The notes below the pieces were generated by a model, which was given only the letters and a program-made list of their open reading frames with translations, searched no databases and was not told the origin of the DNA. DNA of 25,988 nucleotides from assembly GCA_009391225.1 (NCBI GenBank), contig VEXC01000016.1, forward strand, positions 1 through 25,988, read 5' to 3'. Within the stretch, counting starts at the first letter, position 1. Each line of letters begins with the position of its first letter. Shown here piece after piece: positions 6,224 to 14,682 of this stretch. The position numbers were made by a program, and so were the translations under genes. This DNA is from SAR202 cluster bacterium AC-647-N09_OGT_505m (GTDB lineage Bacteria; Chloroflexota; Dehalococcoidia; UBA2985).

Positions 6224-8119
6224 ATGAAAAAACAGTTGCCAGGTGGCTACGCCGAAAAGATACTTCGGATTGACCTTACCAATGAGCACATCTCGACCGA
6301 AGAGATGACCCCAGAGTTGGCCAGGAAATATATTGGTGGAAGTGGACTTGGGGCAAAGATTCTTTGGGATGAGGTGCCGCCAGAGGTAAACTGGAATCAT
6401 CCAGAGAACAGACTCATTATGGCCACTGGTCCCCTGGCAGGGACACCGGTGTGGGGTAACGGTACTCTAAGCGTGGTAACCAGAGGAGCCATGACCAACG
6501 GACCTACCTCTTCCCAGGCTAACGGGTTCTTCGGCGTCAACCTTAAATTGGCTGGATACAACGCAATTATCCTACAGGGAAAAGCCAGCAGATGGGTATA
6601 TGTCTATATCACGGACAACACAGTTGAATTGAGAGACGCTTCACATCTGCTTGGAAAGGACACTTGGGAGACTCAAGACTCATTGCATGCAGAGTTGGGC
6701 GTGAGTGGGCACCACCTAAGCGTATATGGCATAGGCCCGGCAGGGGAGAATGGGGTGCGATTCGCTATGATAGAGGGTGACTATGGCCATGTGGCCAGCA
6801 AGAACGGATGCGGTTGCGTAATGGGAAACAAGGGTGTCAAGTGTGTCGCCATTGTGGGAGGGACCAAAGGAATAAGTGTTCACGACCCGGCTGGTATGCT
6901 ACAAGTGGCGGAGGAGATGAGCTATGAACTGAAGACCAATCCTAGCAAGACCCCAAGGTACGAGTATGGCACCTTGGTAGGCCCCATGACCAACTATGCA
7001 GCAGGTGCGGTTCCCATTAGGAACTATGCCACAAATATCTTCCCTGAACCAGAGCGTCACTCGGAGTGGGAAGCCAGCGCCCTGCGGAATCGTTTTGCGC
7101 ACAGGGGGCATCAATGTGGTGCTTGTGGCATGCATCACTGTCATATGAATGTCATTCAGGAAGGTCCTCAGGCTGGGACAATTGTAGATGAGCCGGAGTC
7201 CGAGGGCCTAAATGGCTGTGGGCCCCAGCTCGGCATTCTCAATCCTGTAGACACTGCTTGGCTGAACACCCAGGTGGACAAGGCTGGTGTTGATGTGAAC
7301 GAATTCAGTTGGGTGTGTGGCTGGGTAATGGAATGCATGGAGAAAGGTTATATAACGGAGGAGCAGATAGGCTTTGAACTGCGTTGGGGGGATGTGGATG
7401 GTGCTAATCGGCTATTGCAGATGATAGCCCGCCGAGAGGGCTTTGGTGATCTACTGGCCGAAGGGTCGAAACGGGCGGCTGAGACCATTGGGGGACCAGC
7501 TTACGAGTGCGCCATATTTACAGGAAAGGGCAATACGCCGGTAGGACATGACCACAGAGCGCGCTGGAGTATGTTGTTTTCCTGTACCGTGGGTAGCATA
7601 GGTACTCATGAAGGTGTTGGCACTGCTCACCCGGAAGAATTTGGGCTTCCTCCATCCCATAATCCATTTGACCCACAGCAGTTGGCGATGGCTATGGGGG
7701 TTCCTCAGGGAAAAATACATCTTGAGGACTCCTTAGGAATCTGTATCTTCACCTCCAACGTCCGCCTCGAGCTTCTCTCCAGATGCATTAGCACTGTTAC
7801 TGGTTGGCACTTCACTTTCGAGGATGCGCGTCTCTTTGGCAAGCGAATAGCGGCTTTGTTCAAGGCCTTTAGTGCCCGCTGTGGACATACCCCCAGCATG
7901 GAGAGACCATCACCTAGATACGGGTCTATCCCTGTGGACGGTCCAGCAGCCGGTATGTCCATAATGACCCAGTGGGAGCAGATACACCGGACATATTACG
8001 ATATCGTTGGCTATGATATTGACACGGGTAAACATTGGCCAAATACACTGCGAGAGTTGGGGCTGGAGGAACTCGTACCACAGGTTTGGCACGAGGAAAA
8101 AGCACAACTAGAAATTTGA
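6224..8119 (+). CDS. Aldehyde ferredoxin oxidoreductase family protein (tungsten/molybdenum pterin)
   Basis: The start is ATG 6224, because GGAGG at 6214-6218 sits 5 bases before it and covers the alternative ATG 6212; this gives 631 residues, normal for the family. These enzymes oxidise aldehydes (or reduce acids) with a tungstopterin and one 4Fe-4S cluster, passing electrons to ferredoxin. Seen here: N-terminal GGYAEKILRIDLTNEHI and YIGGSGLGAKIL; pterin-binding segments GPLAGTPVWGNG, GAMTNGPTSSQANGFFG and GPAGENGVRFA; cluster ligands Cys298, Cys301 and Cys306, plus the distal Cys507 in DSLGICIF. The first three are spaced CX2CX4C, one residue longer than the usual CX2CX3C. No ferredoxin or pterin-synthesis gene is adjacent, so the substrate is unknown. 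The gene is monocistronic, preceded by repeats and a tRNA relic. Confidence 0.9.
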   Translation: MKKQLPGGYAEKILRIDLTNEHISTEEMTPELARKYIGGSGLGAKILWDEVPPEVNWNHPENRLIMATGPLAGTPVWGNGTLSVVTRGAMTNGPTSSQANGFFGVNLKLAGYNAIILQGKASRWVYVYITDNTVELRDASHLLGKDTWETQDSLHAELGVSGHHLSVYGIGPAGENGVRFAMIEGDYGHVASKNGCGCVMGNKGVKCVAIVGGTKGISVHDPAGMLQVAEEMSYELKTNPSKTPRYEYGTLVGPMTNYAAGAVPIRNYATNIFPEPERHSEWEASALRNRFAHRGHQCGACGMHHCHMNVIQEGPQAGTIVDEPESEGLNGCGPQLGILNPVDTAWLNTQVDKAGVDVNEFSWVCGWVMECMEKGYITEEQIGFELRWGDVDGANRLLQMIARREGFGDLLAEGSKRAAETIGGPAYECAIFTGKGNTPVGHDHRARWSMLFSCTVGSIGTHEGVGTAHPEEFGLPPSHNPFDPQQLAMAMGVPQGKIHLEDSLGICIFTSNVRLELLSRCISTVTGWHFTFEDARLFGKRIAALFKAFSARCGHTPSMERPSPRYGSIPVDGPAAGMSIMTQWEQIHRTYYDIVGYDIDTGKHWPNTLRELGLEELVPQVWHEEKAQLEI

Positions 8120-8252
8120 GGCTCGCTGCCCAGATGACCATACAATGGCATACACAATTACAGTATAATCCAATGATAATGTGTGAAAGTGTGGGTTCTA
8201 GGGTGGAGAGTCTGCCAAGTTCTGCCAGGAATGCAGTTCATTAATGTAAGCT

Positions 8253-8927
8253 ATGAACAAGCTGTGCGAGAGTTGCGGAACCGAGTTGATAACGAGCACG
8301 AAGTCCTGTTTGGAGTGCGGTGAAACCCAAACCCTTGCAATGACTGCTGGTGAAACAGTCCCAAGCGCCGAGTATCATGCAAGCATAAACCTTGAGCGCG
8401 TCGTGGTTTTTCCAGACAAGAGCCTTGAATATGCAGTGCGTAAGGCACTCGAGAAGCCCGTGGACCAGATAATCAGACGGGATTTCATGGGGTTGTCTGA
8501 TCTATTTTGTGTCGGGAAAGAGATTAGGGATCTTTCCGGCCTTGAACAAGCTCACGACCTGACTTTGCTCAACTCGTCGGACAACCATCTCAGCGACATA
8601 AGCCCACTGGCTTCACTTACCAATCTGACGGGGCTATTCCTTGGATACAACGAGATTAGAGACATAAACCCACTGGCTTCACTCACCAACTTGAGACGGC
8701 TACACCTCGGGGACAACCTGATCAGCGATCTGAACCCGTTGGAATCACTAACCAGTCTGAACTGGCTCTACCTCAGAGCCAACGACATTATTGACATCGG
8801 CCCGTTAAGAGCACTCACCAATCTGACCTACCTGGGCCTCTCAAGCAACCCGTTGAATAAGAAAGGTTTTGATGTACACGTGCCTAGCCTCAGGGCAAAA
8901 GGGGTGGTTGTACAGATAACAATGTAG
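8253..8927 (+). CDS. Zinc-ribbon plus leucine-rich-repeat protein
   Basis: This 224-residue protein starts with a short zinc ribbon (CESCG ... CLECG, Cys5/8/19/22), followed by a linker and about five 22-residue leucine-rich repeats of the internalin/SDS22 type from about residue 95 to 210 (units such as ISPLASLTNLTGLFLGYNEI). There is no signal peptide, so it is probably cytoplasmic. LRR domains bind proteins; the partner is unknown. The repeats are similar to each other at the DNA level, so unit number may vary between strains. A TATAAT at 8164-8169 could serve as -10, but no -35 was found and the Shine-Dalgarno is weak. Confidence 0.8.
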   Translation: MNKLCESCGTELITSTKSCLECGETQTLAMTAGETVPSAEYHASINLERVVVFPDKSLEYAVRKALEKPVDQIIRRDFMGLSDLFCVGKEIRDLSGLEQAHDLTLLNSSDNHLSDISPLASLTNLTGLFLGYNEIRDINPLASLTNLRRLHLGDNLISDLNPLESLTSLNWLYLRANDIIDIGPLRALTNLTYLGLSSNPLNKKGFDVHVPSLRAKGVVVQITM

Positions 8928-9403
8928 ATGTCACGTAACGGTTCCGCATACCACTTGAACCCGTAGATCCGACAGCAATGCCTATTTCCTTACAATACTG
9001 CAACTGGTATGTGGCTTCCCTCTTACGGGCTATAATGTGTAGGAGAGTTCTATAAGACTAGGAGTCCTTAAGGGAGATTGGGTATCAAGGAGGCATACAG
9101 AAAAGGAAGCCGCAAGGGGAGTTGGGGTTCTATTCTGCCATTATGGTTATCAGGGGGAGTATTTGGCCGATTGCCACTGAATATGTCACCTAAAGAGGTT
9201 GACGGCTTGAAGGAGGCGAGGAGGTGACCTAATTCCTGGATGTGCTGAGGCCAATGGTGGGTGGGTAGGGTCTTAGGATTACGATGCTTCCACGTGGTAC
9301 ATGGAGATATTGATGGCGTAGTGAAACACAGGAAGTTCGGTACTGCGGCTTCAACGAGGGGTATAATTAGCCAATCTACCAGCAGACTGAGGCAGAATAC
9401 ATT
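8928..9403. other. Intergenic region with a diverged module A repeat
   Basis: About 475 bases without a recognisable gene. TATAAT boxes occur near 9034-9039 and at 9362-9367; the latter is 36 bases before the next ORF. A diverged module A repeat is at 9058-9125. The frames between are short and unconvincing. Confidence 0.5.
9058..9125 (+). repeat. Intergenic repeat module A, copy 3 (diverged)
   Basis: Shares CTAGGAGTCC, then GGGAGATTGGGTA and a purine-rich tail with copies at 1421 and 5973, but carries several changes. No module B follows nearby. Confidence 0.4.
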
Positions 9404-9598
9404 ATGAATCTAATGGCATTAATAGCGGCAGGCGTAGCAGCATATGTTTTGGGAATGTCAGGTGGGGTGATGCTCGTTGCAGCGGACAAAGACAGTAGGA
9501 GTGGGTCAGGATTGACATTCGCTGGATGGGTCCTGATTGTGCTAGCAGGTATGATAGTCATTGGCATCCTTGCTGAGATAGGGAACAATACCGCATAG
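9404..9598 (+). CDS. Small two-helix membrane protein, unknown function
   Basis: A 64-residue ORF with two hydrophobic segments (about 3-26 and 39-58) separated by a charged loop (AADKDSRSGSG), ending in a polar tail. A TATAAT lies 36 bases upstream, and only a weak GAGG ribosome site is visible. An 82-codon frame on the opposite strand covers it, so reality of this gene is moderate. No family recognised. Confidence 0.45.
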   Translation: MNLMALIAAGVAAYVLGMSGGVMLVAADKDSRSGSGLTFAGWVLIVLAGMIVIGILAEIGNNTA

Positions 9599-9757
9599 AA
9601 ATGAGCGTAGAGCATCAGAAACACAATAATAACCCGGTATGGTAATGAACTGGGAATTGGCTAGATAGGGAAACATGTTGAAGGCGTAAATATCAGCGAA
9701 TAGAATAGAGTCGAGTACTATGCAGCATCATACTTATCCTGAGAATTAGTTTCCTGT

Positions 9758-10240
9758 ATGCTAGAACTAAGCGAATCACATCCCTATATTGTCACGCTAG
9801 CTCTTTGGCTAGCCAAGACGTGCATTCTGGTCTTCGTGTCGGGCTTCCTCGCATGGTTAGGAGTGAGGGTGCTGGATACTCTGACGCCTCTTCACGAAAG
9901 AGTGCGTATAGGAGAGAGCCCTCTAGCCACTGCATGGTTCATGGCTGGCTTTTTTATCCTGATGGGATTGGTGATTCACGGAGGGGCTACGGCCCCGGGA
10001 GTGATAGGTGGCCCGGTACTGGAGTATCTCATAGATATGCGACGAATGGGATTAATAGCCGTTAGCTTTGTGGTAAGCCTTCTCATGTTACTGGGTATTT
10101 TTCTGATTCTCGACAAAGCCACTCCTAAGATATCGTTCATTAGTATCGAGAAGGACCCCCAAGCGATAGGAATCTACATCTTTGGTTACTTGGTGTTCTT
10201 TGGGCTTATTCTCCACGCTGCTCTGAACTCGCCTCTTTAG
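9758..10240 (+). CDS. Four-helix membrane protein, DUF350-like
   Basis: A 160-residue protein with about four transmembrane segments arranged as two similar halves. Each half ends with a polar patch followed by a small-residue-rich helix (IGESPLATAWFMAGFFILMG and KDPQAIGIYIFGYLVFFGLI), the pattern of DUF350/YjfL proteins. Function of that family is unknown. It lies 23 bases before the transglutaminase-like gene, so the two are probably co-expressed. Start at ATG 9758 is without an obvious Shine-Dalgarno. The family call is by pattern only. Confidence 0.6.
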   Translation: MLELSESHPYIVTLALWLAKTCILVFVSGFLAWLGVRVLDTLTPLHERVRIGESPLATAWFMAGFFILMGLVIHGGATAPGVIGGPVLEYLIDMRRMGLIAVSFVVSLLMLLGIFLILDKATPKISFISIEKDPQAIGIYIFGYLVFFGLILHAALNSPL

Positions 10241-10263
10241 GAAGAGTTGATATTATTCCCAAG

Positions 10264-11109
10264 ATGATGTTCTTTCTTCTTCTATCCATTATTACTATGG
10301 GCTTGATGGCACCCTCATTGACCAGTGCGTATTCTTCAGAGAGTTTCTATCTACAGGAAGGTCATCTCTATGACGATTGGGGAATATTTCGCACCACGGG
10401 TGCGGGAGCCAATGGTTTCCTGGGATTAACTTCCAGGGAGTTCAATCCCGTGATTACGCAGGAAAGCCTAGGGGAGAACTTGGATACTGCATGGGAGTTA
10501 GGTGAGAAATTCGCGCGAAATTACCCAGACCGGAATCAACGGGCCGAGCAGATCTTTCACTTTGTAAGAGACAGGGTAGTCTACGTCTCTGATGAAGATC
10601 AGTTCGGTGAGCGTGAGTTTGCTCAGAATGCTGATGAGGTAGCGGGAACCATCGTAGACGAGGGGCGGGCCATGGGTGATTGCGAGGACAGCGCTATACT
10701 GCTGGCGGTATTATACAAGGCAGCAGGCTTTCGGTCTGCAATGGTTCTCATGCCAGGTCACGTGGCGACCCTTGTGTTTCTCCCAGAGTACCAGAAGGCG
10801 CTCCGAAGTATGACTCTGTCTGGAGAGAAGGGATGGGTCTGGGGTGAGGCTACCGGTGCCACTAACCCTTTCGGCTGGATTCCAGAAGGCCTCAACAAGG
10901 AAGAGATGATAGCTAGAGAGGTGACGGTGGGCAATTTAGATGACCCACAGGGCCAACCAGAACAACGAACCCTCGAAATGGAATCGCCAGCAAATGGCTC
11001 TGGATCAACTTCCACTACCGGAGTTCTTTCCTTATTGGGCACGGTTGGGCTACTTGGGCTAATGGCCCGTGGGAGGGGAAGCCCTCGGCGGTTCAGAAGA
11101 TGGATGTAG
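10264..11109 (+). CDS. Secreted transglutaminase-like cysteine protease, membrane-anchored
   Basis: A 281-residue protein with a signal peptide (MFFLLLSIITMGLMAPSLTS), an exported transglutaminase-like core, a Gly/Ser/Thr linker and a C-terminal hydrophobic helix (about 245-266) followed by an Arg-rich tail. The catalytic Cys140 sits in MGDCEDSAILLAVLYKAAGF, the likely His166 in MPGHVATLVF, and an acidic third residue in the WGEATGATNPFGW region (Glu195). The family cleaves or crosslinks proteins through a papain-like Cys-His-Asp/Glu triad. The C-terminal helix plus basic tail resembles a membrane anchor or sorting-type tail. Expected topology is the core outside the cytoplasmic membrane. It follows the DUF350-like gene by 23 bases. 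Confidence 0.75.
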   Translation: MMFFLLLSIITMGLMAPSLTSAYSSESFYLQEGHLYDDWGIFRTTGAGANGFLGLTSREFNPVITQESLGENLDTAWELGEKFARNYPDRNQRAEQIFHFVRDRVVYVSDEDQFGEREFAQNADEVAGTIVDEGRAMGDCEDSAILLAVLYKAAGFRSAMVLMPGHVATLVFLPEYQKALRSMTLSGEKGWVWGEATGATNPFGWIPEGLNKEEMIAREVTVGNLDDPQGQPEQRTLEMESPANGSGSTSTTGVLSLLGTVGLLGLMARGRGSPRRFRRWM

Positions 11110-11135
11110 TTCCTACTGTAGTAGGTACTACATCC
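11102..11135 (+). terminator. Hairpin at the end of the transglutaminase-like gene
   Basis: GGATGTAGT-T-CCTAC-TGTA-GTAGG-T-ACTACATCC is a near-perfect 14-pair hairpin with one T-T mismatch. It includes the TAG stop codon. No T-run follows, so it may stabilise the mRNA end or act as a weak terminator. Confidence 0.5.
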
Positions 11136-11280
11136 CAGTAAATCTTACGCCGGCGATGTGAAGATGTAGCCGAGTCTGGAGAGGGAGTTTGGGCACATGG
11201 GGATATTACTGGCGTGAGCAACACTCCAAAGCCGTGCGTAAAGCCCGCAACTGATCAGGAAGGAAAGGAGGACACTTAGA

Positions 11281-12555
11281 GTGTCGCAGAGTGAAAAAGG
11301 CATTTCTCAGAAAGATGTGACACGCCGGGCCTCTTTGGGCTTGATGATTGGCCTCGCGATGGGACATGCCCTCAAGCATTTCTATCAACAGGCTTTCCTT
11401 CTTCTGATACCTTCATTCAAAGAGGCTATGGCCTTGACCGATGTTCAAGTTGGCCTCTTTGGCACTGCAAGGACGATTTCCAGTTCTATCATGAATGTGC
11501 CAGCGGGCATCATAGCCGACCTATGGCGCAGCAAAGTTGGCCTGATTCTGGCTGCCAGTCTCACAAGTCTCGCGCTTGGGTACCTGATGATTGGCCTCAG
11601 TAATCTCTATTGGATGGTGTTGTTAGGAGTAGCTGTTACGGGGCTGGGCACCTCCATGTGGCACGCCCCTGCGTTTGGTACGTTGGGAGCTATGTACCCA
11701 GAGCGGAGGGCCACTGCCATGGCGGTCCATAGGATGGGGGGCTCAATCGGAGACAGCATTTCACCGATAGTCATGGGATTATTGTTGGGCGGCTTTGCTT
11801 TCTGGGGACTGGAATGGAGCGGTTGGAATTGGAGAGTGATAGCCCTGATATTGGTAGGGCCCGCTCTGCTTAGTGCATTCGCAGTACTGATATTCTATGG
11901 CAGGGCCATTGGAGTCGAAGGAGCTAGTGGTACCCAAGATTTCACCTCTTATGTTCGCTCGGCTCGAGGACTGCTTCGGAACGGTACAGTAGTGAGCATG
12001 GTTGTCCTCACCAGTGTTCGAGCCATGGCACATAACGGACTTAGCATTTTTCTAATCGTTTACATGGATGAGGACTTGGGCTACTCCGAGTTCAAAATAG
12101 GATATCATATAGCCCTTCTTACGGTCTTTGGTGTCGGTTCTGCACCTCTTCTTGGGTGGTTGTCTGACAAGATTGGACGTCGCCCTGTTATCTTCGTTAG
12201 CCTAGGGGCGATGACACTCCTCATTTCATCTCTAATTCCTTTCGGTGAAGGACTCTCATTCGCACTTGTCCTGGCTTTGCTTGGAGTGTTTCTCTACTCG
12301 ATCAACCCGGTTATGCTGGCCGCTGCCATTGACGCCGCACCACGAGGGACCGAGGCGTCTGTGACCGCCCTCATGTTTACCGGAGCAGCGATTTTCGGTG
12401 CCATCTCCCCAGTTGTTGCTGGACGATTGCGTGAGCTTCATGGGATGGATGGTGTGTTTGTGTACACTGCCGTCATAGTAGGCTTGGTAGCGTTGGTTTC
12501 CCTGGTTGTGCCAATTCGTAGAGCGTCGGGAAACATCGAGGACACCCAACAGTGA
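11281..12555 (+). CDS. Major facilitator superfamily transporter
   Basis: GTG start at 11281 is supported by AAGGAGG about 9 bases upstream. The product has 424 residues and about twelve transmembrane segments. Typical MFS signs are present: ADLWRSKVGLI after the second helix, the matching loop DKIGRRPVIF between helices 8 and 9 (the DxxGRRP motif), and a central cytoplasmic loop near residue 215-225. Its N-terminal HALKHFYQQAFLLLIPSF resembles the Fsr (fosmidomycin-resistance) branch of MFS exporters. The transported compound is unknown. The acyl-CoA dehydrogenase-like gene follows 64 bases later. Confidence 0.85.
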   Translation: MSQSEKGISQKDVTRRASLGLMIGLAMGHALKHFYQQAFLLLIPSFKEAMALTDVQVGLFGTARTISSSIMNVPAGIIADLWRSKVGLILAASLTSLALGYLMIGLSNLYWMVLLGVAVTGLGTSMWHAPAFGTLGAMYPERRATAMAVHRMGGSIGDSISPIVMGLLLGGFAFWGLEWSGWNWRVIALILVGPALLSAFAVLIFYGRAIGVEGASGTQDFTSYVRSARGLLRNGTVVSMVVLTSVRAMAHNGLSIFLIVYMDEDLGYSEFKIGYHIALLTVFGVGSAPLLGWLSDKIGRRPVIFVSLGAMTLLISSLIPFGEGLSFALVLALLGVFLYSINPVMLAAAIDAAPRGTEASVTALMFTGAAIFGAISPVVAGRLRELHGMDGVFVYTAVIVGLVALVSLVVPIRRASGNIEDTQQ

Positions 12556-12619
12556 CAACAGGGATATTCATTCTCAGTAGCATGTGTACCATTACTCTTT
12601 TTGCATGGGAGATTTTACA

Positions 12620-13750
12620 ATGATATCTGCTGCCTTAGGACACTTCGATGAGGAGTTAGTTAGTGAAGCTAGGCGTATAGCAGAAGAGCACCTCCGTCCT
12701 CAGGCGGACCGTACTGACAGCGAGGCACGATTCCCAGAACTAGGACTACGTAAGCTTGCGGAGGCTGGCTTCTGGGGCCTTACCATCCCCAAGGAATACG
12801 GAGGTCTAGAGGCGAATCTTCTAACCACGGTCCTAGTCGTCGAATCCCTAGCCCAAGAGTGCGCCTCCACCGCAATGTGTTTTAAGATGCATCTCGAAGG
12901 CCTAAATCCTCTAGCCCATTTGGCCACGCCTGAGCAGTCTCGGCGATTGCTCGCACCAATTGCCCGTGGTGAACTATTTGTGGGTGTTGCTGCCAATGAG
13001 CCCGGATCTGGTGTTGGTAACATCCAGTCGCTGGCCAGTATTGTTGAGAGCGGTTATCAGGTCGAGGAGGCACGGAAAGCCTTCGTTACATCTTCACACT
13101 TTGCCGATTTGTTTTCATTCACAGCCCGTCATGACCAGGGCAGTCCTCTTCCTACACGCTTTATAGTCGAACGGAAAAACATGACTTGTGAGGTCGAAGG
13201 CCAGTGGAACGGTTTGGGAATGAGAGGGAACGATAGCTGTAGCGTGGTGTTTACAGGATTTATCCCGAACGCTAATCTGGTAGGGCAGCCCGGTGGCACG
13301 CCACACATCCGCTCAATTCATCTACCATTTGTATACTTGACCTACGCCGCCGTATACATGGGGATTGCCATTGGAGCCTTTGAGGAGGTTAGGGCTCATG
13401 TCACGGGGAGGGTACCAAGGCTAGCACAAATCGAGACCGTGCAGCGCCACTTTGGTGAGATGGCCCTCTCAATAGAACGCACGAGATCCCTGGTTCACAG
13501 AGCAGCAGCGCTGTTCGACGAGTATGGCCCAGAAGGCCAGAATATATATATGGCTGCATCGCTGGCTTCCGACGAGACTGCCGTGGAGGTTACTGAGAGA
13601 GCCATGCTCGTTGGAGGTGGGGTAGCCTATGCTAAGGGAAACCGGTTGGAGCGTTACCTCAGAGACGCACGTGCTGGCCCAGTGATGGTTCCACAAGATG
13701 ACCTCACCAAGCTCGCGCTGGGGCAATCGTATCTCGAACGTGAAGCCTGA
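12620..13750 (+). CDS. Acyl-CoA dehydrogenase family flavoprotein
   Basis: ATG 12620 is chosen because GGGAG (12607-12611) lies 8 bases before it; this gives 376 residues, the usual length. The fold is recognisable from FWGLTIPKEYGGLEANLLTT (N-terminal domain), NEPGSGVGN (FAD/substrate loop) and NGLGMRGNDSC (middle beta domain), followed by the helical C-terminal domain ending YLRDARAGPVM. These enzymes use FAD to make alpha,beta-enoyl-CoA and pass electrons to ETF. The usual C-terminal YEGT segment carrying the catalytic Glu is replaced by VMVPQDDLTK, so either another Glu is the base or the reaction differs. The substrate is unknown. Confidence 0.8.
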   Translation: MISAALGHFDEELVSEARRIAEEHLRPQADRTDSEARFPELGLRKLAEAGFWGLTIPKEYGGLEANLLTTVLVVESLAQECASTAMCFKMHLEGLNPLAHLATPEQSRRLLAPIARGELFVGVAANEPGSGVGNIQSLASIVESGYQVEEARKAFVTSSHFADLFSFTARHDQGSPLPTRFIVERKNMTCEVEGQWNGLGMRGNDSCSVVFTGFIPNANLVGQPGGTPHIRSIHLPFVYLTYAAVYMGIAIGAFEEVRAHVTGRVPRLAQIETVQRHFGEMALSIERTRSLVHRAAALFDEYGPEGQNIYMAASLASDETAVEVTERAMLVGGGVAYAKGNRLERYLRDARAGPVMVPQDDLTKLALGQSYLEREA

Positions 13751-13824
13751 CACTCCATGTACTGTTGTAGTCTAATATATGTTGGGTGAACTTGATTTCG
13801 AGTAATACAAGGAGTAACTAGACT

Positions 13825-14301
13825 TTGTCTCTAGAACTTGAAGCATATATAGCGCATTTTAAATCCTTGCATGATCAGTTAGCGGAAATTATACGGGGTA
13901 TGCCCAATGATGAGCTTAACTGGATTCCAATAGCCGAACAGACAAATTCGGCTGCTGTATTAGTGACTCATATGCTTGGGGCTGAGAGTTTTCGTATCCA
14001 TCAGCTAGCAGGGGTGATGGATATAAATAGGGATAGAGATTCGGAGTTCTTAGTCAATTCATCTAGTGTGTCTGAACTGGAATCTTTCCTGGATAACATT
14101 GGAACCCGCACAGAAGATATCCTTAATAGATTATCCTCTGAAGATTTAGATCAGACTAGGCCAGCCGTTAGGTCTTATGAAGGAGAGAGAACCGTGCGAT
14201 GGCACATTCTTCATACCATAGAACACTTTGGCATACACATTGGTCACTTAACCCTGACTCGCCAACTGTATGCCGCGGGGTATCCACATATCACTGGGTG
14301 A
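13825..14301 (+). CDS. DinB-like protein (second copy in window)
   Basis: A 158-residue protein. TTG 13825 follows AAGGAG with a 10-base gap. The DinB metal-site pattern is present: His49 in VLVTHMLGAESF and His134/His138 in HTIEHFGIHIGHL. It differs in length and sequence from the DinB-like protein at 4454, so it is a distant relative rather than a recent duplicate. Likely a cytoplasmic metal-binding four-helix protein with a thiol-transferase or stress role, not further assignable. Confidence 0.75.
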   Translation: MSLELEAYIAHFKSLHDQLAEIIRGMPNDELNWIPIAEQTNSAAVLVTHMLGAESFRIHQLAGVMDINRDRDSEFLVNSSSVSELESFLDNIGTRTEDILNRLSSEDLDQTRPAVRSYEGERTVRWHILHTIEHFGIHIGHLTLTRQLYAAGYPHITG

Positions 14302-14682
14302 TAATATGGATCACGTAGAATGAAATCCGAGGGTTATTCTATTGGTGGAATGGATTACGGAGAGGACTGTGGACAGGCTCAGGAGACAGGGATTCTCAGG
14401 GAAAAGCTTAGAGTGACTTCATAGGGCGTACTCAGAACAATGCGATAGCAATGGTTGTTCCAATTCCTAGTCCTATCCCTGCACCTTCACATTCTCAAGA
14501 TTCTCAGTGTTGCTGGATGAAAAATATTCTACCGTCCCTTGAACACTGGGGCTCGCTTCTCAAGATACGAATGCCTGCACCCTGATATACAGCCAGGTTA
14601 GTGTCAAGGGATTCAATACTAGTGGATGTTATGTAAAAACTGTTTGGTCTGGCATTATGTTGCGATTCTTCTTGTCAACATC
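14302..14682. other. Intergenic region between convergent genes
   Basis: About 380 bases between the DinB-like gene (+) and the peroxiredoxin gene (-). I see no convincing gene, RNA or terminator. A short stretch near 14430-14480 would read as a hydrophobic tail on the minus strand but is full of stops upstream. Confidence 0.5.

Noticed and set aside
8935..8985. tRNA T-arm-like GGGTTCAAGT on the minus strand
   Set aside because: The T-stem is not complementary and no other tRNA arm is present.
14430..14480. Minus-strand hydrophobic peptide tail (GAGIGLGIGTTIAIALF)
   Set aside because: Stops occur just upstream in the same frame and there is no start; it looks like chance.
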